Positions 1 to 6,140 of a stretch of DNA of 6,568 nt are shown here, piece after piece. Both the position numbers and the translations under genes were made by a program. The notes beneath the pieces were generated by a model. The model made no database searches and was not told the DNA's origin. It worked only from the letters and a program-made list of their open reading frames with translations. This stretch comes from Pseudomonadales bacterium (GTDB lineage: Bacteria > Pseudomonadota > Gammaproteobacteria > Pseudomonadales > Moraxellaceae), in contig JABEVH010000042.1 in NCBI GenBank assembly GCA_013043915.1, forward strand, positions 1 to 6,568. The letters run 5' to 3'. Position 1 is the first letter of the stretch; each line of letters opens with the position of its first letter.

Positions 1-1
1 G

Positions 2-826
2 GGCAAGATCTCGGTCGGGCCTCCTTATTTTAATTTCATCTTCAAGCCCCTGGCCTTGGCCATGCTAGCTTTTATGGCGGCAGGTTCACTGGCGCACTGG
101 AAGCATCAGTCCGGCCGCCAATTGTTATCCCTGCTGCTGGGGCCAATGATAGCGGCAGCAATTTTTTCGGTCGTAGCGACAGCGTTGGCCGGTTGGTACA
201 ACCTGGTAGCGTTGGGCTTGTTTCTCCTGCTCACGGTGGCATTTTCTGTGTTGGCCGACATTGCACGCAAGATGCGTGTGGCTAAAGCCGGGTTATGGCA
301 TGGTTTCTGGCGGCTTTCACGCAGTTATCGCGGGATGCAGCTGGCGCATCTCGGTGTTTTGGTCAGTATCACCGGGGTTTTACTGACCACGCATTACAGT
401 GTTGAGCATGACCTACGTATGGAAATAGGTGAGACGGAAACGGTGGGGCCGTATCAGTTTCATTTTCAGTCCATAGCACAGCAGATAGGTCCTAACTACA
501 CCACGGAAGTGGCAGATATAAGGGTGTTGAAACATGGGGTGCTAGTGCGCAGGATGTTCCCGGAAAAACGCATGTATTCGGTGCGTCAGATGCCTATGAC
601 CAAGGTGGCGTTGTCTCCGGGTCTGATTCGAGACCTTTATGTTGCCTTAGGAGAAGCCTCGGGGTCAGCCTGGGCCGTACGTATCTATTACAAGCCGTTT
701 GTACGTTGGATCTGGCTAGGAGCCTTGCTGATGGCTGCTGGCGGCGTGATGGCTGTCAGTGACCGGCGTTATCGTCTTAAGAAAACACCCAGTGAACTCT
801 CTGCAGCGATGGGAGGTCGTCCATGA
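2..826 (+). CDS. ccmF: CcmF, cytochrome c haem lyase subunit (3' part only)
   Basis: This is the C-terminal 274 residues of CcmF, the large membrane subunit that, with CcmH, attaches haem to apocytochrome c on the periplasmic side. The frame is open from base 2, so the start and the WWD haem-handling domain lie left of the window; the full protein is usually about 650 residues. An apparent TTG start at 56 is not real, because the preceding codons already encode the conserved KISVGPPYFN stretch. Several membrane segments are visible, then the conserved histidine in QLAHLGV (codon 347-349). By family knowledge this corresponds to the transmembrane haem-b ligand near His491 of the E. coli protein. 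A periplasmic domain follows, with PEKRMYS and the RDLYVALGE and YYKPFVRWIW blocks typical of the family. A last membrane helix leads into a basic tail. The stop overlaps the ccmG start by 4 bases (ATGA). Identification is secure; only the 5' part is missing. Confidence 0.96.
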   Translation, partial: GKISVGPPYFNFIFKPLALAMLAFMAAGSLAHWKHQSGRQLLSLLLGPMIAAAIFSVVATALAGWYNLVALGLFLLLTVAFSVLADIARKMRVAKAGLWHGFWRLSRSYRGMQLAHLGVLVSITGVLLTTHYSVEHDLRMEIGETETVGPYQFHFQSIAQQIGPNYTTEVADIRVLKHGVLVRRMFPEKRMYSVRQMPMTKVALSPGLIRDLYVALGEASGSAWAVRIYYKPFVRWIWLGALLMAAGGVMAVSDRRYRLKKTPSELSAAMGGRP

Positions 827-1371
827 AGTTCCTTAAACTGATCTATATCTTGCCTTTGCTGGTATTTCTCGCTTTGGTGGCTTTTCTGATCACGCAAAAT
901 GGTCGGGATCCCAGCGTGGATACGTTTTCTATGTTGAACAAGCCCTTACCAACTTTTACGCTGGCAGACGTGCAGGATCCGGTGCACAGCCTGACCCAGA
1001 CGAGCTGGCTCGGACATCCTTATTTCATGAATGTATGGGCAACGTGGTGCAACTCCTGTGCGGAAGAGCATCCCATGTTGCAAGCTATCGCTAACTCAGG
1101 CGTGCCGATCTACGGTGTCCTGTACAAGGACCAGCGAGCTGCAGCGCTGGACTATCTGAGTAAGCACGGTAATCCTTTTAAACAAGTGGCTAACGATGAG
1201 GCTGGCAGTCTGGGTATTGATCTGGGGGTGACAGGTGCGCCTGAAACCTTCTTGATCGATGCACAGGGTATAGTTCGTTATCACATGGATGGTCCTATCG
1301 ACGAGACGATTTGGGAGCATGTTCTGAAACCACGCTATGACGCTTTGGTTCGTCAGGGCGGTCATTCATGA
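823..1371 (+). CDS. ccmG: CcmG/DsbE, thiol:disulfide oxidoreductase for cytochrome c maturation
   Basis: This is a membrane-anchored periplasmic thioredoxin-like protein of 182 residues, close to the usual 180-185. It keeps the CXXCH cysteines of apocytochrome c (directly or through CcmH) reduced for haem attachment. Residues about 5-24 form an uncleaved N-terminal anchor. The thioredoxin fold begins around residue 43. The active site is WCNSC, cysteines 76 and 79, followed by the conserved acidic residue and proline (E82, P84). The cis-proline loop GVTGAPETFLID (residues 135-146) is diagnostic of CcmG. A Shine-Dalgarno GGGAGG (811-816) sits 6 bases before the ATG, inside the end of ccmF, and supports this start. 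The gene overlaps ccmF and ccmH by 4 bases each. One oddity is Asn at the first position between the cysteines, where homologues I recall often have Pro. Generic DsbE naming is also used for this family. Confidence 0.96.
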   Translation: MKFLKLIYILPLLVFLALVAFLITQNGRDPSVDTFSMLNKPLPTFTLADVQDPVHSLTQTSWLGHPYFMNVWATWCNSCAEEHPMLQAIANSGVPIYGVLYKDQRAAALDYLSKHGNPFKQVANDEAGSLGIDLGVTGAPETFLIDAQGIVRYHMDGPIDETIWEHVLKPRYDALVRQGGHS

Positions 1372-1823
1372 AGGGCCTGCGCTGGGGGCTGCTGAGTTTA
1401 TTACTGCTGGCAAGTGCGGCGCAAGCCACGATCAATGCCTATACCTTTGATTCACCCGCGCAAGAGCAACGTTTTCGTCAACTTACCGAAGAGCTGCGCT
1501 GTCCGCGTTGCCAGAATGAGTCGCTGGCCGGTTCAGATGCCCCTATTGCCCGTGATCTTAAAGACCGCACTTACTTGATGCTGCGTTCAGGTAAGTCGGA
1601 TGCCGAGATTAAAAACTTTATGGTGGCGCGCTATGGCGATTTTGTGATTTATAAGCCCCCCTTGCGCCCGCGTACCTGGGTACTCTGGATAGGCCCCTGG
1701 CTACTATTGGCTGGTGTTGTCACGATGGTGATCTCGCGTTTGTCTCGCCGGTCCTCCCCGCCCTCTACGTTGAGTGCTGAAGAACAGGCGCGATTGGATG
1801 CCCTGCTTCATAAGGAAGATTAA
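1368..1823 (+). CDS. ccmH: CcmH, cytochrome c haem lyase subunit (thiol-reducing, CcmH N-terminal type)
   Basis: CcmH/CycL-type protein of 151 residues with an N-terminal signal peptide (cleavage likely after AQA, residue 20), a small periplasmic helical domain and one membrane helix at about 103-123. The redox motif LRCPRCQN has cysteines 45 and 48 and is the family hallmark (LRCxxCQ). The ARYGDFVIYKPPLRP block before the membrane helix is also conserved. In the family it interacts with CcmF and reduces or holds the apocytochrome CXXCH cysteines during haem ligation. It is the short form, without the TPR domain fused in E. coli CcmH; that domain is encoded separately here by ccmI, as in Pseudomonas and rhizobia. 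The ATG overlaps the ccmG stop by 4 bases with only a weak upstream Shine-Dalgarno, so translational coupling is likely (inference). Confidence 0.96.
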   Translation: MKGLRWGLLSLLLLASAAQATINAYTFDSPAQEQRFRQLTEELRCPRCQNESLAGSDAPIARDLKDRTYLMLRSGKSDAEIKNFMVARYGDFVIYKPPLRPRTWVLWIGPWLLLAGVVTMVISRLSRRSSPPSTLSAEEQARLDALLHKED

Positions 1824-1825
1824 CT

Positions 1826-3067
1826 ATGCCTTTTATGTTCATGGCGCTGATTGCGCTATTATCCGGCGTGTTGGTGTCCTGGCCATTATGGCGACAGGAG
1901 CATCAGGACAAGGTGGAGGCTTCGGGTTTAAGCCGGCGCGTTTACTCCGAACGTTTGGCAGAAATGAACGTTGATCTGGCCGAGGGAGAAATAGGTCAGG
2001 ATGAGTACGATGCTATCAAGCTGGAATTGGCTCGTACCTTACTGACTGAGCAGGCGGAAGTGCAGGTGCGTGTTGTCTCGGTGGGTCATCGTGCCTGGGC
2101 CTGGTGGGTGCTGCTTGCTGTCATGGTGCTGGGGGGAGGGCTGTATGCCAAGTGGCTTTTCCAACCAGCACTGCTGCACTGGTGGCAGCTCGAGGCCAGG
2201 CTAGGTCCGGATGTTGACCGGGTAATCGCTGGGCAGCAACCTAAGCTGCCCGCAGAAAGCTATGGTCTGGCTGACTTTGTACGTGTGCTACAAACCCGTA
2301 TTGAGGCTCATCCTGATCGTTTTGATCTGTGGGAAGGGTTGGGCATGAGTTATATGCAGTTGTCCATGCCGGATATGGCTGCCATAGCTTTTGATCATGC
2401 TAACCGCTTGCATCCCGGAGATGCCAGTCTTGAGTTGGCGCTGGCTCATGCCAAGGTTTATAGCGAAAACGGTCAGTTGGATGTGGCTAGCCGTGATCTG
2501 TTGCTCGATGTGCTTAAGCAGGATCCTGGTCAGGTAGGTGCTGAATTGTTGCTGGCAGAAGGCTCTTACAATGTCGGAGATTATGCTAGGGCCATACCTC
2601 TATACCAGGCTTTGTTAGCGGACCCATCGACCGGTTTGGATGCGGCGGATAAGGCAGTTTTTGAGCAGCACCTGCAGGATGCCAGGGCCAGGGCACAGGC
2701 AGATGCGTTGAATGAATCGGAGGTGACACGCCTGGATGTACGCGTACAGTTGCCCGCTGCCTTGCGGCAGAAGTATCCGCAGGCGACTGTGTTTGTTTTT
2801 GCCCAGGCCTTACAGGGGCCTCCCATGCCCCTGGCTGTTGTGCGTCATGCCGTCACGGATATGCCTGAGCATGTTCAGCTTGATGATACTCAGGCCATGT
2901 TACCGGCCTTGAAAGTCTCGGCTTTTCCTCAGGTCGCGGTTTCTGCCTTGTTGTCTCTGGACGGACAGGCGATGCCTCGTGCGGGGGACTACGTCAGTGC
3001 CCGGGTAACGACGGCAACCGCGGGTGAGCAGCATGTGAGTCTATCCATTGATCAGGAGGTGCAATAG
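1826..3067 (+). CDS. ccmI: CcmI/CycH, apocytochrome c chaperone subunit
   Basis: CcmI-type protein of 413 residues, the subunit that binds apocytochrome c and presents it to the CcmF/CcmH haem lyase. Visible parts, in order: a first membrane helix at the extreme N terminus (about 3-20); a cytoplasmic loop with the family-typical SERLAEMNVDLAEGEIGQDE region (41-60); a second membrane helix (about 91-112); a periplasmic TPR-like helical region (about 150-265, with repeats around 166-199 and 240-265). A C-terminal beta-rich domain (about 300-413) contains the conserved FVFAQALQGPPMPLAVVR block. The start is supported by AAGGA (1812-1816), 9 bases upstream and inside the ccmH end, with only 2 bases between the genes. 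ATG codons at residues 4 and 6 are possible alternatives but have worse spacing. This closes the ccm operon in the window. TPR boundaries are approximate because they were judged by eye. Confidence 0.93.
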   Translation: MPFMFMALIALLSGVLVSWPLWRQEHQDKVEASGLSRRVYSERLAEMNVDLAEGEIGQDEYDAIKLELARTLLTEQAEVQVRVVSVGHRAWAWWVLLAVMVLGGGLYAKWLFQPALLHWWQLEARLGPDVDRVIAGQQPKLPAESYGLADFVRVLQTRIEAHPDRFDLWEGLGMSYMQLSMPDMAAIAFDHANRLHPGDASLELALAHAKVYSENGQLDVASRDLLLDVLKQDPGQVGAELLLAEGSYNVGDYARAIPLYQALLADPSTGLDAADKAVFEQHLQDARARAQADALNESEVTRLDVRVQLPAALRQKYPQATVFVFAQALQGPPMPLAVVRHAVTDMPEHVQLDDTQAMLPALKVSAFPQVAVSALLSLDGQAMPRAGDYVSARVTTATAGEQHVSLSIDQEVQ

Positions 3068-3096
3068 TTAAGATAGGGCTTGTTGGTCCTAAACAC

Positions 3097-3125
3097 TTGT
3101 CAGGCAGGGCGTGGACGTGTATCGT
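3097..3125 (+). promoter_or_regulatory. Possible sigma70-type promoter for adk-hemH
   Basis: In the 145-base gap between ccmI and adk, TTGTCA (3097-3102; 5 of 6 matches to the -35 consensus) is followed after 17 bases by TATCGT (3120-3125; 4 of 6 matches to -10). Spacing is ideal, but the -10 is weak, and such matches arise by chance. The rest of the gap (3126-3212) shows an AT-rich patch around 3135-3145, no strong hairpin and no small gene that I can support. A separate promoter here is plausible because the gap contrasts with the overlapping genes upstream. Confidence 0.3.
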
Positions 3126-3212
3126 TTGCATGACATTTTATTTAGCATCCTCGGCACGACTCCCGCTCCGGAATAATCCAGGTGCACACTCTGACAGTTT
3201 GAGGTTTATTTT

Positions 3213-3875
3213 ATGCGCATCATCCTTTTAGGCCCCCCGGGTGCTGGTAAAGGCACGCAGGCTCAAGTGCTTATGCAGCATTTCAATATCCCGCAGATCT
3301 CGACGGGTGACATGCTCCGCGCAGCGGTAAAGGCAGGTACGGCCCTCGGCTTGGCTGCCAAAAAAGTCATGGATGCCGGTGGACTGGTTTCAGATAACAT
3401 TATCATTGGCCTAGTGAAAGAGCGTATACAGGCTGAAGATTGCCAGCAGGGGTTTCTGTTTGACGGTTTTCCTCGCACCATTCCCCAGGCCGAAGCGCTG
3501 ATCGAGGCCGGTGTTCCTATCGATTATGTGGTGGAAATCAAGGTCGATGACGAAGAGATTGTCAGCCGTTTAAGTGGCCGTCGTGTCCATGCTGCATCGG
3601 GTCGTGTCTATCATCTGCAGCATAATCCACCCAAACTGCCGGGTAAGGATGATCTGACCGGTGAAGAGTTGGTGCAGCGTGATGATGATCAGGAAGGGAC
3701 CGTACGTCGTCGCTTGCAGGTCTACCATGAGCAAACCGCCCGCCTGGTCGGTTTTTATCAGAACATGGGAGCCTCCGGTGCAGCGGGCAGTGCTCAGGCA
3801 CCGCGTTATCGTTCCTTGTCGGGCGTGGGTCCGGTCGCTGCCGTGACAACGCAACTGCTAGCCCTGTTGCATTGA
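3213..3875 (+). CDS. adk: Adenylate kinase
   Basis: Cytosolic enzyme interconverting ATP + AMP and 2 ADP, essential for adenylate balance and nucleotide synthesis. All expected parts are present: P-loop GPPGAGKGT (residues 7-15); AMP-binding STGDMLR (30-36); FDGFPRT (83-89); the long-form LID domain from SGRR (121-124) through RDDD (156-159); and the arginines of TVRRRL (163-168). The LID lacks a four-cysteine zinc site, as in the E. coli type. Length is 220 residues against 214 in E. coli; the extra residues fall in a Gly/Ala/Ser-rich loop around 186-197 near the C terminus. GAGG (3201-3204), 8 bases before the ATG, is a good ribosome binding site. hemH follows after a single codon, in the same frame. 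The adk-hemH order is widespread in gammaproteobacteria. Confidence 0.98.
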   Translation: MRIILLGPPGAGKGTQAQVLMQHFNIPQISTGDMLRAAVKAGTALGLAAKKVMDAGGLVSDNIIIGLVKERIQAEDCQQGFLFDGFPRTIPQAEALIEAGVPIDYVVEIKVDDEEIVSRLSGRRVHAASGRVYHLQHNPPKLPGKDDLTGEELVQRDDDQEGTVRRRLQVYHEQTARLVGFYQNMGASGAAGSAQAPRYRSLSGVGPVAAVTTQLLALLH

Positions 3876-3878
3876 TGC

Positions 3879-4862
3879 ATGGATAAGCTCGGGGTAGTAC
3901 TGGTTAATCTAGGCACCCCCGAGCAGCCATCGCCCGCGTCGGTTAGACGTTTTTTACGGCAATTTCTCAGTGATACCCGTGTCGTTGAGCTGCCTCGCTG
4001 GCTGTGGTGGTTGATCCTCAATCTTTTTATATTGCCATGGCGGCCGCGCCGTGTCGCCAAACTCTATCAAAGCATCTGGATGGAACAAGGTTCACCGATG
4101 CGGGTGATCCTGCAGCGCCAGCAACAGGCTTTATCCTTATGGCTGGCCCAGAACGAGACGCTTCATAGCTGGCAGGTGCTGACCGCCATGACCTACGGAG
4201 AGCCGACGCTAGCCGCTGCCCTGGATCATTTGGTGGCATCGGGAAGCTCGCGCTTGGTGGTGTTTCCTCTGTACCCGCAGTACTCGGCAACCACCACAGC
4301 GCCTATCATGGATCAGCTCGGGCAGTGGCTACGTCGACAGCGTAATCAGCCTTCTATACGGTTTGTGCGAGATTATCATGACTATCCTGCCTATATTCAG
4401 GCGCTGGCCCAGCATGTGCGCGACTTCTGGCAGGAGCAAGGACGCCCTGATAAACTGCTGATGTCTTTTCATGGTATTCCTCAGGATAATCACCGTCGCG
4501 GTGATCCCTATCCAGATGAGTGCCGTGTTACCGCGCAGGCACTGGCTGATGCACTGCAACTGCCTGAAGGAGCGTGGTTGATGAGTTTTCAGTCTCGTTT
4601 TGGTGCCCAGATATGGATGCAACCCTATACCGATGTGACCTTGAAAAACTGGGCAGAGCAAGGTGTGGAAAGTGTGCAGGTGATTTGTCCGGCTTTCTCG
4701 GCCGATTGCCTGGAAACGCTGGAAGAAATCGCTGAACAAAACCGGGAAATTTTTCTGGATCATGGTGGCAAGTACTATAGCTATATTCCTGCGCTCAATG
4801 ACTCTCCGGTTCATATACAAGCGCTCGCTGAGCGTTTGTTGCAGGAAAGTGCAGGATGGTGA
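3879..4862 (+). CDS. hemH: Ferrochelatase (protohaem ferro-lyase)
   Basis: Inserts Fe2+ into protoporphyrin IX, the last step of haem b synthesis, at the inner face of the cytoplasmic membrane. It has 327 residues, close to the 320 of E. coli. Conserved landmarks are GVVLVNLGTP (5-14), MEQGSP (68-73), MTYGEP (104-109), FPLYPQYSATTT (129-140), the metal/catalytic histidine in SFHGIP (His198), and PAFSADCLETLEEI (271-284) with the active-site glutamate (Glu279 by family alignment). The start is the ATG at 3879, three bases after the adk TGA. No clear Shine-Dalgarno precedes it, so re-initiation by ribosomes finishing adk is the likely route (inference). A competing ATG at 3875 hits a stop after three codons. 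Together with the ccm genes upstream it places haem completion next to haem attachment. Whether the protein binds a [2Fe-2S] cluster is doubtful, since no C-terminal cysteine cluster is visible. Confidence 0.97.
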   Translation: MDKLGVVLVNLGTPEQPSPASVRRFLRQFLSDTRVVELPRWLWWLILNLFILPWRPRRVAKLYQSIWMEQGSPMRVILQRQQQALSLWLAQNETLHSWQVLTAMTYGEPTLAAALDHLVASGSSRLVVFPLYPQYSATTTAPIMDQLGQWLRRQRNQPSIRFVRDYHDYPAYIQALAQHVRDFWQEQGRPDKLLMSFHGIPQDNHRRGDPYPDECRVTAQALADALQLPEGAWLMSFQSRFGAQIWMQPYTDVTLKNWAEQGVESVQVICPAFSADCLETLEEIAEQNREIFLDHGGKYYSYIPALNDSPVHIQALAERLLQESAGW

Positions 4863-4882
4863 AGGTCTGCGATTGCCTTTAA

Positions 4883-4914
4883 GGGCACTTGTCGGTACAG
4901 TGGCGCCGTTTTTT
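4883..4914 (+). terminator. Weak hairpin followed by six T, possible terminator after hemH
   Basis: Between hemH and thrH, CACT (4886-4889) can pair with AGTG (4899-4902). GT (4891-4892) pairs with AC (4897-4898) inside, around a CGGT loop with one bulged T, and weak outer pairing of GGG (4883-4885) with the GCGCC side is possible. A run of six T (4909-4914) follows. The bulges make this imperfect, so it may only attenuate transcription into thrH. The T-run lies upstream of the thrH ribosome binding site. Confidence 0.35.
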
Positions 4915-4939
4915 ACCCAGACTGATTGAGGAGTTGTTC

Positions 4940-5542
4940 ATGGATATCGTGTGCCTGGATTTGGAAGGTGTCTTGGTGCCTGAGATATGGATCAACGTCG
5001 CTGATCGCCTGGGTATCGAAGCCCTGCGTGCTACGACCCGCGATATTCCTGATTATGATGTGTTGATGCGGCAGCGTTTGCAGCTCTTGCAGCAGCATGA
5101 TTTGGGCTTGCCTGATATTCAGCGAGTGATCGCTGACATGGGGCCCTTGCCGGGCGCGCGGGAGTTTTTAGACTGGGTGCGTGAGCATTATCAACTCATT
5201 ATTTTATCTGATACCTTTTATGAGTTTGCCCATCCTTTGATGCGTCAGTTGGGCTGGCCTACTTTGTTCTGTCATAAACTTGAAATGGATGCAGATGGCC
5301 GTATCGTCAATTATCACCTGCGCCAGAAAGACCCGAAGACCGAAGCGGTGCGACGCTTGCATGAGCTTAATTTTCGTGTTGTCGCTGCAGGGGATTCCTA
5401 CAACGATACCGGCATGCTCGCTGAAGCTGATAAGGGGATTTTATTTGATGCCCCTGCCAAGGTGATCGCCGAGTTTCCTCATTTCGCGGTGACCACCAGT
5501 TATGAGCAGTTAAAAGAAGAAATTTTAACGGCCTTTACCTGA
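4940..5542 (+). CDS. thrH: ThrH, phosphoserine phosphatase / phosphoserine:homoserine phosphotransferase
   Basis: HAD-superfamily enzyme of the ThrH type, 200 residues. In Pseudomonas, ThrH dephosphorylates phosphoserine and can pass the phosphate to homoserine, linking serine and threonine synthesis. The HAD motifs are visible: motif I CLDLEGVLVPE (5-15; Asp7 nucleophile, with Glu9 where most relatives have Asp), motif II ILSDT (88-92; Ser90), motif III lysine in RQKDPK (128-133), and motif IV GDSYND (151-156). The TTRDIPDYD and ILSDTFYEF stretches distinguish ThrH from SerB. The frame is open further upstream, with a TTG at 4889 adding 17 residues. The ATG at 4940 is chosen because GAGGAG (4928-4933) lies 6 bases before it and the protein then begins where ThrH homologues begin. 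It shares direction with hemH, with 77 bases between them. No strong terminator is seen after it. Confidence 0.94.
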   Translation: MDIVCLDLEGVLVPEIWINVADRLGIEALRATTRDIPDYDVLMRQRLQLLQQHDLGLPDIQRVIADMGPLPGAREFLDWVREHYQLIILSDTFYEFAHPLMRQLGWPTLFCHKLEMDADGRIVNYHLRQKDPKTEAVRRLHELNFRVVAAGDSYNDTGMLAEADKGILFDAPAKVIAEFPHFAVTTSYEQLKEEILTAFT

Positions 5543-5608
5543 TCTTTAGCGTTCAGTATGTGGCGCATCAATGGGCTGGCTCTTCATCTTGCACTTCAGA
5601 GGAGTAGA

Positions 5609-5641
5609 ATGGTTCTTGAATTAAGAGGGAAGGACGGATGA
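5609..5641 (+). other. Ten-residue leader ORF overlapping the DUF29 start
   Basis: An ATG at 5609 follows AGAGGAG (about 5598-5604) and reads MVLELRGKDG before a TGA whose first two bases are the last two of the DUF29 ATG (ATGA overlap at 5638-5641). This looks like a coupled upstream mini-ORF, but at ten codons it could be chance, and it carries no recognisable regulatory codon run. The 95-base gap it sits in (5543-5637) also contains TAGAAT (5605-5610), a good -10 match with no -35 at acceptable spacing. Confidence 0.2.
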
Positions 5642-6066
5642 AGACCTCATACCCAACCGATGTTATCGCTTGGGCGAATGAGCAGGCCACGTTGATCCGT
5701 AGGGGGAAGTTTGACCAGTTGGACATAGAGCACATTGCTTCAAAAATCGAAGACGTGGGAAAAAGCGAACAGCGGGAGTTCGAAAGCCGAATGGCGGTGT
5801 AATTGGCGCATTTATTGAAATGGCAAAATCAGCCAGAGCATCAAGGTGGCAGCTAGTCGAGAACCATCAAAGAGTAACGCAAAGGTGTACGGGTTCGCCT
5901 GAAAAAAAACACCCAGCCTCAATGTTTCTACTTCAGACCCTGCCTGGTTGGATGAGGACTGGTCTGATGCTGTAGCCCAGATGACCCATGAAAATGGATT
6001 AGATGTATTTCCTGAATCCTGTCCATGGAGGATGATGTGCTTCGAGAGGGTTGGTTGCCCGGCTAA
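5638..6066 (+). pseudogene. Decayed DUF29-family gene (three in-frame stops, two frameshifts)
   Basis: From the ATG at 5638 (GAGGGA, 5625-5630, 7 bases upstream) the translation opens with the DUF29 pattern: YPTDVIAWANEQATLIR, then EHIASKIEDVGKSEQREFES. It meets TAA at 5800-5802 exactly where the family has Leu (MAV-stop-LAHLLKWQNQPE). TAG at 5854-5856 falls where Trp is expected (GGS-stop) and TAA at 5875-5877 where Gln is expected (TIKE-stop-RKG). After LKK the match moves to the next frame at a run of eight A (5902-5909) and continues as TPSLN, DPAWLDEDWSDAVAQMTHE and GLDVFPESCPW. It then returns to the first frame near 6028, giving EDDVLREGWLPG and a TAA at 6064-6066. With both shifts repaired (one base gained, one lost) the ancestral protein would be 142 residues, normal for DUF29. 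The molecular role of DUF29 is, to my knowledge, not established. Several lesions make sequencing error unlikely; this is a dead gene, recognised by family pattern only. Confidence 0.85.
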
Positions 6067-6110
6067 GACCTGAAGAGGGTCGTTGCATTGGGTATGCCGA
6101 TACATCGACG

Positions 6111-6128
6111 ATGCTCCCGGGCATTTTT
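6111..6128 (+). terminator. Small hairpin with T-run downstream of the DUF29 remnant
   Basis: ATGC (6111-6114) pairs with GCAT (6121-6124) around a GC-rich loop. One further T-G pair is possible, and TTTTT (6124-6128) follows. It is oriented to stop plus-strand transcription running from the DUF29 remnant toward the convergent pabB. The stem is short. On the opposite strand the hairpin is not followed by T residues, so it is unlikely to serve pabB. Confidence 0.35.
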
Positions 6129-6140
6129 AAGTATGGACAC

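Noticed and set aside
1096..1365. Minus-strand open frame opposite ccmG
   Set aside because: It is antisense to conserved CcmG coding sequence and has no protein-like pattern.
3068..3090. Terminator after ccmI
   Set aside because: Only a 4-base TAGG/CCTA pairing is possible and no T-run follows.
3562..3854. Overlapping minus-strand open frames inside adk
   Set aside because: These are antisense shadows of the adenylate kinase LID and C-terminal coding region, with no ribosome binding site or family features.
4329..4820. Minus-strand open frame of 163 codons within hemH
   Set aside because: It lies wholly inside a well conserved ferrochelatase gene and has no recognisable domain.
5589..5610. 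TTGCAC / TAGAAT as a promoter for the DUF29 gene
   Set aside because: Only 10 bases separate the two boxes, too few for a sigma70 promoter, and no better -35 lies at 16-18 bases.
5800..5877. Stop-codon reassignment (TAA/TAG read as amino acids)
   Set aside because: The neighbouring genes contain no internal TAA or TAG and use TAA and TGA as normal terminators. The frameshifts also show decay rather than recoding.
5902..5909. A8 run as a programmed frameshift site in a functional DUF29 gene
   Set aside because: Ribosomes would already have met three in-frame stops (5800, 5854, 5875), and a second frame change near 6028 is also needed. Ordinary slippage mutation in a dead gene explains it better.
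6067..6081. GACC...GGTC pairing as a terminator for pabB
   Set aside because: The stem is only 4 bases and no T-run follows it in the minus-strand direction.
5812..6105. Minus-strand open frame of 97 codons opposite the DUF29 remnant
   Set aside because: It shows no family pattern, and the plus strand over the same bases encodes clearly recognisable DUF29 segments. It is an antisense artefact of the decayed gene.
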